Notes: generated by a model not told the origin, from the letters alone. 10,144 bases of DNA from Candidatus Symbiothrix sp. (GCA_031284765.1 JAITXK010000014.1:1-10144); one strand, 5' to 3'. Shown: positions 1 to 8,202, numbered from the stretch's first letter. Translations and numbers: made by a program.

Positions 1-2414
1 TCCGCCACTTGCGATAAAGGGATGGTCTTGCCCTCCGCCACCGGCAGGCTTAGGGTTTCCAAAGCGATCAGGTCGTTCCTCAGTTCATTTTTCAGACGGA
101 GAACCACATCAAAGCGGCGGTCTTCTTCATACACCACGCCTGCCTCGCTGCCGGCAAACGCCGTTTTCAAAATTCGATTGGCGTCTTTGATGTTGATGCC
201 GTACTTTGCCAGTTGGTCGCGATTGTAAACGACTTGGATTTGCGGCAAACCGTTTACTTTCTCCACAACCGGTTCGGTTACGCCCTCCACATTTTTGATT
301 AGCGAAGCCACTCTATCGGCCTCTTGCGCAAGTACATCCAAATTGTTGCCGTAAATTTTTATCGCCACATCCTGTTTGATGCTCGTGATAAGTTCGTTGA
401 AACGCATTTGCATGGGTTGTGACATTTCCACCGATACATCGGGCAGGATGGCTAAAGCTTCCTCCATCTGTTCCATCAGTTCTTCTTTTGTTTTGGCCGA
501 TGTCCACTGTTTTTTGGGGAGGAGGGAAATCATCATATCGCCCCTTTCGATGGGCATCGGGTCGGTCGGTATTTCTGCACTTCCGATACGGGTAACGGCT
601 TGTTTTACTTCGGGAAACTGCTCTTTCAGAATCTTTTCGGCCTGTGAAAAGCGTTGAATCACCTGCGTGAGCGATGTCCCTTGCGCCATACTTATCTCTA
701 CTGCAAAGTCGCCTTCTTCCAAGGTCGGGATAAACTCCCCGCCCATGCGGTTGAAAACCAAGAGGCTCACCGCAAATAAAGCAATCATCGTCACCAAGAG
801 CGTTTTGCTCCAATTCAGACTTTTGGTAATCAACGGATGATAAACGCTTTGCAACTTTTCGATGATTTTGTCGGATACATTGCGTTTGTGTTCGGTTTTC
901 CTGCTTAAAAACAACGCGCTTGCCATCGGCACGTAGGTGAGCGAAAGGATGAATGCACCTAAAATAGCGAAAAACACTGTTTGTGCCATTGGGCGAAACA
1001 TTTTCCCCTCAATCCCCACCAGCGTAAACAGCGGAAGATACACGATGAGGATGATGATTTCCCCAAAAGCGGCGCTGTTCCGGATTTTCGATGCCGATTC
1101 ATAGACTGCGGCATCCATTTCTTGGTGGGTTAAGACCTTTCCTCCCGGTAGAGAGCTTAAACGGTGGCAAACCGCCTCTACAATGATGACCGCTCCGTCC
1201 ACAATCAATCCGAAATCAATAGCGCCCAAACTCATCAGGTTGCCGCTAATGCCAAATAAGTGCATCATCGACAATGCAAACAGCATCGACAGTGGAATGA
1301 CTGATGCAACCACCAATCCCGCTCGCCAGTTGCCCAAGAGCAGGACAAGTATAAAGATGACAATCAAGCCGCCTTCAATCAGGTTTTTTTCGATGGTTCC
1401 CATTGTCCGGTTTACCAACTCGGTGCGGTCGATAAAGGGTTCGATGATGACGCCTTCCGGCAGGCTTTTTTGGATTTGCGTCAGCCGTTCTTTCACATTT
1501 TGAATGACTTGCTGAAAGTTTTCACCTTTGAGCATCAATGTGATGCCGGCCACTACTTCGCCTTCGCCGTTGCGCGTTACTGCGCCGTATCGCGTTGCCG
1601 TTCCGAAGCGCACTGTAGCTACATCGCGTATCAGAATGGGCGTTCCGTTCAGGAGTTTCACCGGTATCTTTTCGATGTCTTCCAATGAACCGGCAAGTCC
1701 TATGCCGCGGATGGAGTATTGATTGCCGGATTGTTCAATGTAGCTGCCGCCGGTATTTTCGTTGTTGCTTTCCAATGCGGTAAAAATTTCTGGGATAGTG
1801 ATATTCATCGCATTTAGCTCGTCAACATTGACCGCCACTTCGTATTGTTTGACAAAACCGCCCCAGCCACTCACTTCGGCAATGCCTTCTGTTCCGGCAA
1901 ATTGTTTGCGTACCAGCCAGTCTTGTATCGTGCGCAGGTCGGTGAGGCTGTATTGGGCTTCATATCCTTTTGCGGGGTGAATCACGTAGTGGTAAATCTC
2001 ACCCAATCCGGTGGATACGGGGGCAAGGCTGGTAGTCCCCATGCCTTGCGGAATAAGTTCTTCCGCTTCTTTCAATTGTTGGCTGATTTGCTGACGCGCC
2101 CAATAAATATCCACGTCGTCGTCAAATACAACGGTGATAACCGACAGCCCACTCCGGCTGATGCTGCGTCTTTCCACCACTTGGGGAATATTGGCAAAGC
2201 TCATCTCGATAGGTGTGGTGATAAACTGTTCCACCTCCTGCGCCCCCAGCGATGGCGCTTGTGTGATGACTTGCACTTGATTATTGGTAATATCGGGAGT
2301 AGCGTCAAACGGCAGTTGTATCAGGGAATAAATGCCCCAAGCAATCAAAGCTACCGTAAAAATGCCAACCGCCAATTTATTCTCAATAGAGAATTTAATT
2401 AGTTTTTGAAACAC
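1..2414 (-). CDS. CusA/CzcA-family heavy-metal efflux RND transporter (partial, C-terminus off the left edge)
   Basis: This is the inner-membrane proton-driven pump of a tripartite metal efflux system (HME-RND family), which exports Cu/Ag or Co/Zn/Cd ions through a periplasmic adaptor and an outer-membrane channel. The frame is open from the window edge to 2414, giving about 804 residues; I checked it at several points and saw no frameshift. It starts VFQKLIKFSIENKLAVG with a GTG, followed by TM1 and the typical PDITNNQVQV stretch. The TM4 signature DFGLIVDGAVIIVE places acidic residues at about D400, D406 and E413, matching the proton-relay residues known in CzcA. TM7 lies near residues 538-556, followed by GGEFIPTLEEGDF. 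A Met-rich EMSQPMQMRFNEL segment lies near 663-675. Relatives are about 1,030 residues, or about 1,440 when fused to an outer-membrane factor in Bacteroidota, so the C-terminal part is missing here. It lies 64 nt after the Cys-rich gene and is probably in its operon. The metal cannot be decided from sequence. Confidence 0.95.
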   Translation of the reverse strand, partial: MFQKLIKFSIENKLAVGIFTVALIAWGIYSLIQLPFDATPDITNNQVQVITQAPSLGAQEVEQFITTPIEMSFANIPQVVERRSISRSGLSVITVVFDDDVDIYWARQQISQQLKEAEELIPQGMGTTSLAPVSTGLGEIYHYVIHPAKGYEAQYSLTDLRTIQDWLVRKQFAGTEGIAEVSGWGGFVKQYEVAVNVDELNAMNITIPEIFTALESNNENTGGSYIEQSGNQYSIRGIGLAGSLEDIEKIPVKLLNGTPILIRDVATVRFGTATRYGAVTRNGEGEVVAGITLMLKGENFQQVIQNVKERLTQIQKSLPEGVIIEPFIDRTELVNRTMGTIEKNLIEGGLIVIFILVLLLGNWRAGLVVASVIPLSMLFALSMMHLFGISGNLMSLGAIDFGLIVDGAVIIVEAVCHRLSSLPGGKVLTHQEMDAAVYESASKIRNSAAFGEIIILIVYLPLFTLVGIEGKMFRPMAQTVFFAILGAFILSLTYVPMASALFLSRKTEHKRNVSDKIIEKLQSVYHPLITKSLNWSKTLLVTMIALFAVSLLVFNRMGGEFIPTLEEGDFAVEISMAQGTSLTQVIQRFSQAEKILKEQFPEVKQAVTRIGSAEIPTDPMPIERGDMMISLLPKKQWTSAKTKEELMEQMEEALAILPDVSVEMSQPMQMRFNELITSIKQDVAIKIYGNNLDVLAQEADRVASLIKNVEGVTEPVVEKVNGLPQIQVVYNRDQLAKYGINIKDANRILKTAFAGSEAGVVYEEDRRFDVVLRLKNELRNDLIALETLSLPVAEGKTIPLSQVA

Positions 2415-2430
2415 GGCAATAAAATTTAGT

Positions 2431-2471
2431 AATGAAATAATGAAAACAATGAAAATAATGGAGGAATGAAT
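2431..2471. repeat. Degenerate 8-9 nt AATGRA tandem repeat in the leader before the RND gene
   Basis: Five consecutive units beginning AATG (AATGAAAT, AATGAAAAC, AATGAAAAT, AATGGAGG, AATGAAT on the plus strand) fill most of the 64-nt gap between the Cys-rich gene and the RND pump gene. On the mRNA strand this reads as repeated ATT/TTC codons. It may be simple AT-rich drift or slippage. No function is evident, and no terminator or promoter is visible in this gap. Confidence 0.4.
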
Positions 2472-2478
2472 ATTTTAA

Positions 2479-2826
2479 TTATTTCGGGGGTTGCCAGATG
2501 CCTTTGAATAGGGGCAAAGAATAGAATAGGGTAGGGTAAACGTTTACTTCTTTAGCTATTTTCAACAATTCGGTTTGGTAATAGGAAATGGCTGGTTCAG
2601 CCATACACCCTGCACAAGCAGTACATAAACAGAACGGAGAGCATACGCCGGCGCAATCGTCATGCGGCAGGTTTCCTGTGTCGTGCTGTTCCGTTTGGTT
2701 TCCCAAATCGAATACATCATAGTCGCAGCAGCAGGGGGATACTGATGTGACTATGATGTAAATGGATAATATGATGGATAAAAAATTCACAGTGCGAAGG
2801 TAAGTATATTTTTTTACAATATACAA
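2479..2826 (-). CDS. Small Cys-rich exported or membrane protein, DUF6660-like, partner of the metal efflux operon
   Basis: A protein of up to 115 residues. It has one hydrophobic N-terminal segment (NFLSIILSIYIIVTSVSP, about residues 14-31), probably a signal peptide or anchor. A Cys-rich periplasmic part follows, with C32-C34 in a row and then C58, C62, C66, C68, C71 and C74 (CSPFCLCTACAGC). The tail ends WQPPK. This layout (hydrophobic start, CCC, a CSPF-type Cys cluster, WQPP end) recalls small Bacteroidota proteins annotated DUF6660, which I remember as neighbours of CusA/CzcA-type pumps; that family match is from memory. Nine Cys suggest metal binding or disulfides, which is inference. 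The start is uncertain: ATG at 2826, or GTG at 2790 (VNFLSI), which fits the family start better. A promoter-like -7 element lies between the two. Its stop is 64 nt before the pump gene. Confidence 0.8.
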   Translation of the reverse strand: MYIVKKYTYLRTVNFLSIILSIYIIVTSVSPCCCDYDVFDLGNQTEQHDTGNLPHDDCAGVCSPFCLCTACAGCMAEPAISYYQTELLKIAKEVNVYPTLFYSLPLFKGIWQPPK

Positions 2827-2828
2827 AA
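2795..2828 (-). promoter_or_regulatory. Putative Bacteroidota promoter for the Cys-rich protein/RND operon
   Basis: On the minus strand, TTTTG (2824-2828) is followed by a 21-nt spacer and TACCTTCG (2795-2802), one mismatch from the Bacteroidota -7 consensus TAnnTTTG, with a TTTG-like -33 at the accepted distance. It lies just after the mutB stop at 2841, where a new unit would be expected to start. Its weakness is that it overlaps the first codons of the longer version of the small gene, and the transcript would start close to the GTG at 2790. Confidence 0.45.
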
Positions 2829-2840
2829 TGCCGCTATTTT

Positions 2841-4994
2841 TCAGATAGTATCCCGCAAATACAGTTCCAAGATAGCCACCGCCGCATTAGCCACCGATGT
2901 TCCGGGACCAAAGATAGCCGCCACCCCTGCTTTGTAGAGATAGTCGTAGTCCTGTGCAGGAATCACGCCCCCCGCTACCACAAGAATGTCTTCTCGACCC
3001 AGTTTCTTCAGTTCTTCAATCACTTGCGGCACCAAAGTCTTGTGTCCCGCCGCCAAAGACGATACGCCCAATACATGAACGTCGTTTTCCACCGCTTGAC
3101 GGGCTGCTTCTTCGGGAGTTTGGAACAAGGGTCCCATATCCACGTCAAACCCGCAGTCGGCATAACCTGTGGCAACGACTTTCGCGCCGCGGTCGTGCCC
3201 GTCCTGTCCCATTTTCGCAATCATGATGCGCGGTTGGCGACCTTCTTTCTTGGCAAATTGTTCGGCTAATTGCTGTGCCTTCCGGAAAGCAGCATCGCCT
3301 TTTGTTTCTGATGAATACACGCCTGATATTGTTCTAATTATTGCTTTATAACGTCCGCTTACGGCTTCGCAAGCGTCGGAGATTTCGCCCAGCGTGGCGC
3401 GTAAATGCGCGGCTTCTACGGCTAATTCCAACAAGTTGCCTTTGCCTGTTTTTGCACATTCGGTAATCGCGGCCACGGCTTTTGCTACGGCTGCGCTGTC
3501 GCGTTTCGCTTTCAACTCATTCAACCGTTCGATTTGTTGTTTGCGAACCGCGGTATTATCGACTTCCAAAATGTCAATGGGGTCTTCCTTTTCCAAGCGG
3601 TATTTGTTGATACCGATAATGGTTTGATTGCCGGAGTCGATACGCGCTTGCGTGCGTGCCGCTGCTTCTTCTATACGCATTTTCGGAATACCGGTTTCGA
3701 TGGCTTTGGCCATTCCGCCCAAATTCTGAACTTCTTGAATCAATGCCCATGCTTTGTCGGCCAATTCCTGCGTCAGTTTTTCCACGTAATACGAACCGGC
3801 CCACGGGTCAATTTCTTTGGTTACGCAGGTTTCCTCTTGAATATAGATTTGCGTGTTGCGGGCAATACGCGCCGAGAAATCGGTCGGCAGTGCGATGGCT
3901 TCATCCAAAGCGTTGGTGTGCAGGGATTGGGTATGTCCCAGCACGGCAGCCATGGCTTCGATACAGGTACGTCCCACGTTATTGAAGGGGTCTTGTTCGG
4001 TCAATGACCAGCCCGAAGTTTGGCTGTGTGTGCGCAAAGCCAATGATTTGGAGTTCTTGGCGCCGAAACTTTTCACGATTTTCGCCCACAACAAACGTCC
4101 TGCGCGCATCTTGGCTATTTCCATGAAATGGTTCATGCCGATTGCCCAGAAGAACGACAAGCGCGGGGCGAAAGCATCCACGTCGATTCCGGCATCAATT
4201 CCGGCCTTTAAGTATTCCATGCCATCCGCCAAGGTGTAAGCCAATTCGATGTCGGCGGTGGCGCCTGCTTCCTGCATGTGATAGCCGGAGATGGAAATCG
4301 AATTGAATTTCGGCATCTTCTGCGAAGTATATTCAAAGATGTCTGCGATGATTTTCATGGAGAAAAGGGGCGGGTATATATAGGTGTTGCGCACCATAAA
4401 TTCTTTCAAAATATCGTTTTGAATGGTTCCCGTCAGTTCTTCCAGTTTTGCACCCTGTTCCAATCCCGCATTGATATAGAAGGCCAAAATGGGCAAAACG
4501 GCGCCGTTCATGGTCATCGAAACGGACATGTCTTTCAAGGGAATGCCGTCGAACAATACTTTCATGTCTTCGAGCGAGCAGATGGAAACGCCAGCTTTGC
4601 CCACATCGCCCACCACGCGTGGATGGTCGGCATCATAGCCGCGATGCGTGGCCAAGTCAAAGGCGACGGAGAGTCCTTTTTGTCCCGCCGCTAAATTTCT
4701 CCGGTAAAATGCGTTGGATTCTTCCGCGGTGGAAAATCCGGCGTATTGGCGGATAGTCCAGGGGCGCATTGCATACATGCCCGAATAGGGACCTCTCAGG
4801 AAAGGCGGAATACCGGAGGCATAGTTCAGGTGTTCCATACCTTCCAAATCAGCTTGGGTGTAAACTGGTTTCACTTCTATGTGTTCGGGAGTTTTCCAAG
4901 GTTCGCCGTTGGCGTTGGCTTTTTCCCATTCGGCAGGGTTGATGGTGGTGAAACCTGCCTTTTCGATATTTATGTTTTTAAAATCTACTTTCAT
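2841..4994 (-). CDS. mutB: Methylmalonyl-CoA mutase large (alpha, B12-binding) subunit
   Basis: Catalytic subunit of the cytosolic adenosylcobalamin-dependent mutase that interconverts succinyl-CoA and (R)-methylmalonyl-CoA. In Bacteroidota this is a step in making propionate from succinate. The length of 717 residues is typical. The N-terminal TIM barrel (about 40-560) carries RQYAGFSTAEESN with Y84, R202 in VRNTYIY, and GYHMQEAGATAD with H239. These align with Y89, R207 and H244 of the Propionibacterium enzyme. The family signature RIARNTQIYIQEE is at 376-388. The C-terminal cobalamin domain (about 587-717) has the DxHxxG motif in GQDGHDRG (D598, H600 as the axial cobalt ligand, G603), then GVSSLAAGH (643-651) and the AGGVIP loop (674-679). 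All key residues are present, so the enzyme should be active. The ATG overlaps the mutA stop by 4 nt (ATGA), implying translational coupling and a heterodimer. Confidence 0.99.
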   Translation of the reverse strand: MKVDFKNINIEKAGFTTINPAEWEKANANGEPWKTPEHIEVKPVYTQADLEGMEHLNYASGIPPFLRGPYSGMYAMRPWTIRQYAGFSTAEESNAFYRRNLAAGQKGLSVAFDLATHRGYDADHPRVVGDVGKAGVSICSLEDMKVLFDGIPLKDMSVSMTMNGAVLPILAFYINAGLEQGAKLEELTGTIQNDILKEFMVRNTYIYPPLFSMKIIADIFEYTSQKMPKFNSISISGYHMQEAGATADIELAYTLADGMEYLKAGIDAGIDVDAFAPRLSFFWAIGMNHFMEIAKMRAGRLLWAKIVKSFGAKNSKSLALRTHSQTSGWSLTEQDPFNNVGRTCIEAMAAVLGHTQSLHTNALDEAIALPTDFSARIARNTQIYIQEETCVTKEIDPWAGSYYVEKLTQELADKAWALIQEVQNLGGMAKAIETGIPKMRIEEAAARTQARIDSGNQTIIGINKYRLEKEDPIDILEVDNTAVRKQQIERLNELKAKRDSAAVAKAVAAITECAKTGKGNLLELAVEAAHLRATLGEISDACEAVSGRYKAIIRTISGVYSSETKGDAAFRKAQQLAEQFAKKEGRQPRIMIAKMGQDGHDRGAKVVATGYADCGFDVDMGPLFQTPEEAARQAVENDVHVLGVSSLAAGHKTLVPQVIEELKKLGREDILVVAGGVIPAQDYDYLYKAGVAAIFGPGTSVANAAVAILELYLRDTI

Positions 4995-6823
4995 TTGATT
5001 CCTAATTTAGCATTAAAACCTTGCAAGGTATCCAGCACATTACTTTTTATATGAATGAAATTCGTGATGCCTTGCGCTTTCAACTCTTCCATGCAAGCGG
5101 GTGCGCCGGCAACGATGAAAATTTCCTTGTCTCCAATCAATTGATGAGCTTCGGGAGCGAAGGTGGCGTATTCGTCATCGCTTGAGCAAAGGACGATAAT
5201 GTCCGCTTTTGCCTTGCGGGCGGCTTCCACACCTTGTGTAACCGTTTTAAAACCGAGGTTGTCGATTATTTTGTATCCCGCGCAAGCCAGAAAATTGGAG
5301 GAGAATTGCGAACGTGCCAAACGCATGGCCAAATTTCCAATCGTCAGCATGAACGCCTTTACTTCCTTGCCCGATTGCTCGGTGCTCAGGCGTAGGGTTT
5401 CAAAATCCTCGCCCAAACGTTTGGTGTTTAATGTAGAAACGTGGCGTGTCGCATCTCTACCGGCATTCGCAATTTTGTTTCCTGCTGTTTCCGTGAAATT
5501 GGGGAATTGATTGGTTCCCAACAAGATTTCGCGTCGTTGTGCCAATGCTTTGAAGCGTTTGTCGGCGCTGTCGTTGATGGCTTTTTGAATTTCACCGGCT
5601 TTTACCAATTCGTAAAAACCTTTTTCTTCGGTTTCCAAGAAGACTTGCCACGCTTGTTGCGCAATCGAATGAGTCAATGTTTCAATATAATAGGAGCCTC
5701 CGGAGGGGTCAACCACTTTGTCGAAATGACATTCTTCCTTCAATAGTAACTGCTGGTTGCGGGCGATGCGTTCCGAAAAATTATCGGCGGTTTTGTAGCC
5801 TTCATCAAAAGTCGTCACCAGCAAGGAATCAACGCCGGCGAGTGATGCCGACATGGCTTCGGTTTGCGTACGCAACAAGTTGACATGGGCATCGAACACC
5901 GTTTGATTGAAGGTGGAGGTTTGTGCAAAGATATTCATTGCGCTTGCGCAATCGGTGGCGTCGTAGGCATTCACGATTTCAGCCCATAGCCAGCGTGCGG
6001 CGCGGAATTTGGCAATCTCCATGAAATAGTTTGAACCGATGCCGAAGTTGAATTTGATTTTCTCGGCGGCAAGGGACGGATGAATGCCCGCTTCAACTAA
6101 GCGGCTCAACAATTCGTTCCCCCAAGCCAAGGCGTATCCCAATTCTTGCGTGATGTACGAACCTGCATTTGTAAACAGGGAGGCATTGACGGACAGCACT
6201 TTGAAACGGTAGAGTTCAGCAGCGGCTGCGATAGCCTCGGTCATCACTTCCACCCATTCGGTTTTCACGTGTCCTTTGCGTAAGATGATTCCCACGAAAT
6301 CGATGTTTACCGAACCCTTGATTTTAGTCAAATCGTAGTTTTTGGATTTGAAATATTCCACCAGAATCCGAATCAATTGAACCGATTGCATGTTGCAGGT
6401 CGTGAAATTGAGTTCGACGTATTCCGGAAGAATACCGTTCAAGAGGATTGCAATGTTTTCCTTGTTTATTTCTTCGCCCGGGATTTTGAAGCCGATGGAG
6501 TTGACGCCTTTGTTCAAGATGTCCAAAGCCTTTTTGTTGGCTTCGGCAAAGTTGCCTACCACAATGTCCTGACGAACATACCAATCATTGTCCGCTTTTG
6601 TGCCGCGAACGTAGGGAAACACTCCCGGAAGCGTATTGGTGATACTCAAACCTTCGATGTCTTCCGCGCGGTAAAAAGGTTTTACATTAAACCCTTCGTT
6701 TGTTTTCCAAACGAGTTTTTTCTCGAAATCGGCGCCTTTCAAATCGGTAACGATTTTTTCCATCCACTTTTCGGTGGACACGGGTGGAAATTCCGAGAAC
6801 AATTTTTCTTTTGTATTACTCAT
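4991..6823 (-). CDS. mutA: Methylmalonyl-CoA mutase small (beta) subunit
   Basis: Non-catalytic partner of MutB in the heterodimeric methylmalonyl-CoA mutase. It has 610 residues, close to the usual length for small subunits. It keeps the mutase fold: FPYVRG and WYVRQDIVV near 69-89, GIGSNYFMEIAKFRAARWLWAE near 261-282, FAQTSTFNQT near 299-308, and ERIARNQQLLLKEE at 351-364, equivalent to the MutB signature. The C-terminal B12-like domain (about 487-610) is degenerate. Where MutB has GQDGHDRG, this protein reads around GNLAMRLAR (496-504), without the DxHxxG motif or the axial His, as expected for a subunit that does not bind cobalamin. The ATG at 6823 is followed by MSNTKEKLFSEFPP, a typical start. 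It begins 33 nt after the OmpA-family gene and overlaps mutB by 4 nt. No cobalamin riboswitch fits in the 33-nt gap. Confidence 0.98.
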   Translation of the reverse strand: MSNTKEKLFSEFPPVSTEKWMEKIVTDLKGADFEKKLVWKTNEGFNVKPFYRAEDIEGLSITNTLPGVFPYVRGTKADNDWYVRQDIVVGNFAEANKKALDILNKGVNSIGFKIPGEEINKENIAILLNGILPEYVELNFTTCNMQSVQLIRILVEYFKSKNYDLTKIKGSVNIDFVGIILRKGHVKTEWVEVMTEAIAAAAELYRFKVLSVNASLFTNAGSYITQELGYALAWGNELLSRLVEAGIHPSLAAEKIKFNFGIGSNYFMEIAKFRAARWLWAEIVNAYDATDCASAMNIFAQTSTFNQTVFDAHVNLLRTQTEAMSASLAGVDSLLVTTFDEGYKTADNFSERIARNQQLLLKEECHFDKVVDPSGGSYYIETLTHSIAQQAWQVFLETEEKGFYELVKAGEIQKAINDSADKRFKALAQRREILLGTNQFPNFTETAGNKIANAGRDATRHVSTLNTKRLGEDFETLRLSTEQSGKEVKAFMLTIGNLAMRLARSQFSSNFLACAGYKIIDNLGFKTVTQGVEAARKAKADIIVLCSSDDEYATFAPEAHQLIGDKEIFIVAGAPACMEELKAQGITNFIHIKSNVLDTLQGFNAKLGIK

Positions 6824-6856
6824 GTGTATCTATAATATAAATTGAACTTTCCGAAT

Positions 6857-8110
6857 TTATTCCGTACGAATAACAAATTCTACCCGCCGGTTGGTCGCCC
6901 TGCCTTGCGGAGTGTCGTTAGTCGCTATCGGTTGCAATTCGCCATAGCCTTCCGTAGTGATTCGTGCACTATTGATGCCGTGTTTAATCAGGTAATTTTT
7001 GACGGCGTTTGCCCGTTTCAAAGATAATGTTTGATTAAAGGTTTCCTGTCCGACATTATCCGTATGGCCTTTGATAAGGATAGTTGCTGTTTCCTCACTC
7101 TTTAATTCAACGATTGCTTCTTTCAATATAGCTGCCGTGGTGGAATTTACCGCATATTTGCCTGTAGCAAACAAGGCATTTTTTACTGAAATCGGTTTTT
7201 TAGGCTCTGCTACGGGTTCTTCTTTGATTGGTTCTACCACAGGTTCTTCTTTTACAGGCTCAGGCACAAATACAGGTTCTTTGACGGGTTCCGGAATTAC
7301 CGGAATAACCGGTTGTACTACCGGTCGGGGCTTATTACAAAGTTTGCCAAAGCTGTAAACAAGCCCTAAACTGTGCTGAAGTTGCCAATCGTTGCCTTTT
7401 TTTACTGTGTACATATCATATTCATCGGAAGTAGTCCAGCCAAGTTCTGCCTGATAGCGGATACTGAATTGGTCATTCAATTTATATTCCAACCCCAATC
7501 CTCCGCTGATAATTCCGGTAAATGCAGGCGTGTCTTTGTAGTTGTTTTTGACGGTTGAGTAATTGCTCCGATCTTGTGGAATGGAATAATCGCCATCCAC
7601 CGCATTCACATTCGAACTGATATTGAAATAACCTAAACCGCCAATGCCAATTAAAGCGTATGGAACCCATTTGGCATCGTTTTGCCCCAAAAACTTGATA
7701 CGGGTGTGAAGGTTAATATTCAACATCGGAGAAACTTCAAAATTGCGGGATGTTTGATTATAATGACCTGTTGTATTATATCCGTAATTTGCTTTGTTAT
7801 CGAATTGATAACCTGTGCTTCCCAACGAAGCATAGAGACCTAAATCGAAATAGCGGCTTAAATAATGGTCAACTGACAAAGCTGCTCCCGGATGGAACAT
7901 CTTAAAATTGTAAATTGTATTTACCCGACGATTGAACATATTTCCGGAAGAAACTGCATCTTCATATACTCGCATATCGCCCAAATACTCTGTTTTGACG
8001 CCATATACACCAACTGACCACGGATTTTTCTGTGTTTGCGCCGCTACTATTGCCGGCAACATACTTACTATTCCAATACAGATTGAAAGATGTAACTTTT
8101 TCTTTTGCAT
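6857..8110 (-). CDS. OmpA-family outer-membrane protein (beta-barrel, Pro/Glu-rich linker, peptidoglycan-binding domain)
   Basis: An outer-membrane protein of 417 residues that probably tethers the membrane to peptidoglycan. A signal peptide at 1-24 (cleavage after IVAA, before QTQ) precedes a beta-barrel region at about 28-256. That region has alternating aromatic strands such as WSVGVYGVKTEYLG and FSIRYQAELGW and ends LGLVYSFG, like a last barrel strand. A low-complexity linker at 261-307 repeats EPVKEP/EPVKEEP-type units. The C-terminal OmpA domain (308-417) has IKGHTDNVG (D351), LSLKRANAV (R366), GYGELQPIATND and ATNRRVEF. D351 and R366 keep the 15-residue spacing of the diaminopimelate-binding Asp/Arg pair of OmpA. 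The gene follows a strong promoter with a leader of roughly 40 nt. The barrel does not identify a specific porin, so no gene symbol is given. Confidence 0.95.
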   Translation of the reverse strand: MQKKKLHLSICIGIVSMLPAIVAAQTQKNPWSVGVYGVKTEYLGDMRVYEDAVSSGNMFNRRVNTIYNFKMFHPGAALSVDHYLSRYFDLGLYASLGSTGYQFDNKANYGYNTTGHYNQTSRNFEVSPMLNINLHTRIKFLGQNDAKWVPYALIGIGGLGYFNISSNVNAVDGDYSIPQDRSNYSTVKNNYKDTPAFTGIISGGLGLEYKLNDQFSIRYQAELGWTTSDEYDMYTVKKGNDWQLQHSLGLVYSFGKLCNKPRPVVQPVIPVIPEPVKEPVFVPEPVKEEPVVEPIKEEPVAEPKKPISVKNALFATGKYAVNSTTAAILKEAIVELKSEETATILIKGHTDNVGQETFNQTLSLKRANAVKNYLIKHGINSARITTEGYGELQPIATNDTPQGRATNRRVEFVIRTE

Positions 8111-8159
8111 GCCTATAATTCTATTTAGTTTTCTTTTTTATGTAGATACTATTAGACTG

Positions 8160-8190
8160 CAAAGGTAATATTGTTTGGCAAATTTCCAAA
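8160..8190 (-). promoter_or_regulatory. Bacteroidota -33/-7 promoter of the OmpA-family gene
   Basis: Read on the minus strand, TTTG (8187-8190) is followed by a 19-nt spacer and TACCTTTG (8160-8167), then CAGTC. This is a perfect match to the Bacteroidota housekeeping consensus TTTG, N19-21, TAnnTTTG. The transcript would start around 8150-8155, leaving about a 40-nt AT-rich leader before the ATG at 8110. As no clear promoter is seen before mutA, this one may also drive mutA-mutB. Confidence 0.8.
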
Positions 8191-8202
8191 AAAAGGATGG
8201 AA

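Noticed and set aside
313..813. 166-residue open frame on the minus strand in another frame
   Set aside because: Overlaps the RND gene out of frame; its composition (many Arg, Gly, Asp, Cys) is that of a shadow frame.
1845..2402. 185-residue open frame on the plus strand
   Set aside because: Antisense shadow of the RND pump gene; no recognisable domain, and the minus-strand frame is clearly coding.
2465..2506. Tiny plus-strand open frame after GGAGG (13 codons from ATG 2467)
   Set aside because: Too short and in a repeat, opposite a coding region; the GGAGG match is probably chance, and the genes here do not use Shine-Dalgarno sites.
3534..4007. 157-residue open frame on the plus strand
   Set aside because: Antisense to mutB, with no domain and no promoter; long antisense frames are common opposite strongly coding genes.
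6377..6835. 152-residue open frame on the plus strand
   Set aside because: Antisense to mutA; no family resemblance.
6824..6856. Cobalamin riboswitch before the B12-dependent enzyme genes
   Set aside because: The gap is 33 nt, far too short for one, and no B12-box sequence is seen.
7308..7325. Two ACCGGT copies that could form a small hairpin in the OmpA gene
   Set aside because: They fall in the low-complexity linker coding for repeated Pro/Val, so codon repetition explains them.
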